NCBI GenBank assembly: GCA_900539425.1
Contig: UQBX01000004.1
Location: 70,162 to 134,161 of the forward strand
Direction: 5' to 3'
DNA length: 64,000 nt
Source: an uncultured Oscillospiraceae bacterium
Lineage (GTDB): Bacteria > Bacillota > Clostridia > Oscillospirales > Acutalibacteraceae
Positions 61,724-64,000 of the stretch are shown here, in pieces. Each line of letters opens with the position of its first letter. Positions within the stretch are counted from its first letter, which is position 1. The position numbers were made by a program, and so were the translations under genes. The notes under the pieces were generated by a model. It had not been told where the DNA came from and did not search any database. It saw only the letters and a list, made by a program, of their open reading frames with translations.

Positions 61724-63208
61724 TTAAATATTTTCAGCTTCCTCTTCAGCTGCGTTTTCGCTGTCTGCTCTTTCCTTGAGATCCTCAATTATATGCTGCT
61801 GTTTTTTCTCTGTCATATCATAAAAGAACATGGGAATCACAGTAAGCAGGCATGAAACAACGGTGGTTATTATTATTATGTTGAAAATAGGAGTTCTTAC
61901 TGCCGAATCGTAAAGAACGGTGTAATCCGTGCCCAGGCCGTAATGCCTGTAAAAATAAGGCAGTATGAACGCAGACAGCATAGTTGCGGCTGTAACAAGC
62001 ATTCCGCCGAACTGAGTTATGAAACCTTCAAGACGTTTGCCGGTTTTCCACTGCTGATAATCAAAAATATCTGCCGTTGCGGCGGAGGTTATGACTGCGT
62101 CACCGCCTGTTGCAAGCGTGGCGATGTAAAGACTTGCGAGGAACAGAAACGGACTGTCCGCAGTGAAAAGCATAAGCGCGGCAAAAACGGCACGCATAAC
62201 ATTGAACGCTATCAGGCAGTTTCTTTTTCCGAATTTTTTTGCAAGCAGGGGAGCAAGCAGCATTCCTGGAACGGATGCCGTGCCTATTACTGCATTCATG
62301 ATACCCAGCACGCCGTCACTCATAATTACATAAGAACAGTACCAGGAGAGAATATTTCCTATGCCGCCTTTCATTACGCCGAATATCTGATAAAGGTATA
62401 TGAGCCAGAAATACTTGTTGTTTTTTATCTCTTTTATGCCGTCTGTGAATTTTACTCTGGCAACATAGGTCTTGGGCACGATTATCTTTTCTTTTGTGTC
62501 CTTAAAAGTCCAGATGCTCAGCAGTATGCCTGCAACTGAAAATACCGGGAACATAACACGGTATACAGCTACTCCTCTCATACCGCCGGAGAAAAGCTCC
62601 GCAATTATAGGCAGTACTATTCCCACGATGCTGGGGCCGAGATTGTATATGAAAGCACTTACGGAAAGCAGGGAAGTACGCTCAGCGCTGTTTGGTGTAA
62701 GCACCTGAGCAAGGCTTGAATATGCAAGTGAATAGGTGGACTGAAACAGCATTGCAAGGGCATAAATCAAACACAGCAATACGCATTTCAATGTGTAGTT
62801 GGCGTCTGTGGGTATAAACGCCATCAGGCATATAAGAAAAGCGGTGGGTATGCCTGTGATAATAAGATAAGGCCTGAATTTGCCGAATTTTGTATTAGTG
62901 TTGTCAATAAGCATACTTATAAACGGTGATTTTGCAAGGTTGAGTATGCTTACTATTGTTGACATCCAAACAAGGTGCACGGGGTCTATGCCGTAGGCGG
63001 AGCCAAGCAGCAGGCAGTTTGCGCTCAGTGCAACATAGTTGAAAAGTGAATTTATTGTATTTACTCCTATGCCGCCTACGCTGTAAGCCGTAAATTCTCT
63101 GTATGATATGTATTTGTTTTCGGCGGGCTCTTTCCAGTGATCTTTTACATCTTTTACAACACCTTTAACAAGTGATACTGCGCCCGATAATGATATTTTT
63201 TTAGCCAC
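61724..63208 (-). CDS. GPH-family sugar:cation symporter
   Basis: A 494-residue transporter with about 12 hydrophobic segments. The N-terminal YREFTAYSVGGIGVNTINSL and MLIDNTNTKFGKFRPYLI are the hallmark of the glycoside-pentoside-hexuronide family (MelB, XynB). GTG 63208 follows GGAGGGG. It lies 13 bases downstream of an alpha-galactosidase gene, so the substrate is probably an alpha-galactoside such as melibiose or raffinose. Confidence 0.9.
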   Translation of the reverse strand: MAKKISLSGAVSLVKGVVKDVKDHWKEPAENKYISYREFTAYSVGGIGVNTINSLFNYVALSANCLLLGSAYGIDPVHLVWMSTIVSILNLAKSPFISMLIDNTNTKFGKFRPYLIITGIPTAFLICLMAFIPTDANYTLKCVLLCLIYALAMLFQSTYSLAYSSLAQVLTPNSAERTSLLSVSAFIYNLGPSIVGIVLPIIAELFSGGMRGVAVYRVMFPVFSVAGILLSIWTFKDTKEKIIVPKTYVARVKFTDGIKEIKNNKYFWLIYLYQIFGVMKGGIGNILSWYCSYVIMSDGVLGIMNAVIGTASVPGMLLAPLLAKKFGKRNCLIAFNVMRAVFAALMLFTADSPFLFLASLYIATLATGGDAVITSAATADIFDYQQWKTGKRLEGFITQFGGMLVTAATMLSAFILPYFYRHYGLGTDYTVLYDSAVRTPIFNIIIITTVVSCLLTVIPMFFYDMTEKKQQHIIEDLKERADSENAAEEEAENI

Positions 63209-63221
63209 GGCTGCCCCTCCG

Positions 63222-64000
63222 TCAGTAAATGTTTCCGTTGTCAGGATTAAAACTCAGTGTGTGTTGTGTATCTGCCAGTTTGTATTTTACTGTTATACGT
63301 TTTCTTCCTGTGTATTCTGCACTTATTATCTCAGCTTTATCTCCTGAGAAAATGCCTTTCAGTATATTCATTTGTTTTTCGTCATAATCGCTGACATTAT
63401 CTGAAATGAACAGCAGAGAGCCGAAAAGAGAGTTTATTTTGGCAAGCAGTTCTCTTTTTTCAAGGTTCATTTTCATGTTTGTGTTTCTGAGCAGGAACAC
63501 ATCGGGATCGTTCATAAACGCCCTGCCGTCAAGGTGGCGGCGGAATATGGTATTGTTTACTGCGTGCGGAACTGAAACATCTTCACGTGTAGTCTTTCTT
63601 GCCGGGGACCAGTAGTTTGTTACATCTGCGCCTATGCGGCAGTAATCGACTTTACCGAAAGCGGGCATAAGCGGTACTCCGCAGCCAAGTATCAGCTTGT
63701 CGCCGCAGCATTCACGCAAAAGATCCATAGCGTCGCACATTATTTCACCGCGTGTTTTTCCATTTCGGGGCAGAATAGCCGCCGCATACAGAAAATCAAG
63801 TTTAACCAGGTCATATCCCCAATCGTTCAGAACGGTGTCAAATACTTTTCTTATATACTCGCGTGCATCATCGTTATAAATGTCAAGCGCATAGAATGTT
63901 CCCCAGTTGGGGCCTGATAAATAGGGCTTTGAATTGCTGTCCTTAACAAGCCATTCGGGGTGGTCTTTATAAACAGAGCTCTTTTTTGTGGCGGCAAAAG
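63222..64000 (-). CDS. Alpha-galactosidase (GH36-like), 5' end outside window
   Basis: The C-terminal 259 residues of a GH36/melibiase-type enzyme are visible. LVKLDFLYAAAILPRNGKTR carries the likely nucleophile Asp and CRIGADVTNYW the region of the acid/base. HPEWLVKDSNSKPY and LRNTNMKMNLEKRE are also consistent. The start lies beyond the window; the ATG at 63740 is internal. Co-directional with the GPH transporter by 13 bases. Confidence 0.85.
   Translation of the reverse strand, partial: FAATKKSSVYKDHPEWLVKDSNSKPYLSGPNWGTFYALDIYNDDAREYIRKVFDTVLNDWGYDLVKLDFLYAAAILPRNGKTRGEIMCDAMDLLRECCGDKLILGCGVPLMPAFGKVDYCRIGADVTNYWSPARKTTREDVSVPHAVNNTIFRRHLDGRAFMNDPDVFLLRNTNMKMNLEKRELLAKINSLFGSLLFISDNVSDYDEKQMNILKGIFSGDKAEIISAEYTGRKRITVKYKLADTQHTLSFNPDNGNIY

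Noticed and set aside
61943..62539. 198-codon frame on the plus strand opposite the GPH transporter
   Set aside because: It lies fully antisense to a well-supported membrane transporter gene and its product has no recognisable domain.

Overview
This window looks like a chromosome segment from a gut-type Clostridia bacterium, probably Oscillospirales/Ruminococcus-like. The evidence is low-GC coding with strong AGGAGG ribosome binding sites, TTGACA/TATAAT promoters, DUF6809 and DUF6465 proteins, a split glutamate synthase, a minimal SmsCB Fe-S system and an LPNTG surface protein. Two AT-rich accessory blocks interrupt ordinary core genes.

Block 1 (about 1-16.86 kb) is a mobile island ending at the 3' end of a tRNA-Pro gene. 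A perfect consensus promoter at 1771-1799 opens one long defence operon: half-length HsdS, HsdM, a RhuM remnant, a CBASS pair (CD-NTase plus S-4TM pore effector), full HsdS, an unknown five-helix membrane protein, HsdR and a YgjP-type metalloprotease. The CD-NTase carries one in-frame TAA, so CBASS may be off in this genome. DUF6809 paralogues flank the defence genes, and each has a near-identical hairpin that would bury its own Shine-Dalgarno sequence. Next come a mobilisation module (HTH protein, oriT-like hairpins, MobC, relaxase, excisionase-like protein) and an S66/MccF-like peptidase. No integrase is visible, and the island continues off the left edge.

The core part (16.86-43.25 kb) holds NAD salvage (nicotinamidase, pncB), sortase B, DUF362, MarR with SmsC-SmsB, a DUF2798 membrane protein, IlvE, an FprA flavodiiron protein, an acyltransferase, a HAD phosphatase, a histone-like DUF6465 protein and CapA. 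A nitrogen-assimilation run follows: glnA, an ammonium transporter fused to a PII domain, then a five-gene split glutamate synthase leading into purF. The leaders of glnA, amt-PII and DUF2798 each contain an intrinsic-terminator hairpin, which suggests transcription attenuation. tRNA-Ser(GGA) closes this part.

Block 2 (about 43.3-57.7 kb) is a phage-derived element. It keeps a CI-like repressor, a Cro-like protein with a phased operator array, an ArpU-type activator, a Prp-like protease, a scaffold protein, a complete siphovirus tail module (including the programmed -1 frameshift of the tail chaperone) and lysis genes (XhlA, holin-endolysin fusion). Terminase, portal, capsid, integrase and replication genes are absent, and AT-rich non-coding gaps lie where head genes would be expected. 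This is the pattern of a flexible (F-type) phage-tail-like particle, or tailocin, and is the best candidate here for an undescribed system. A decaying prophage is the alternative.

The right end (57.8-64 kb, minus strand) has a PAP2 phosphatase, an LPNTG surface protein, a YczE-family membrane protein, and a GPH sugar transporter with a partial alpha-galactosidase.
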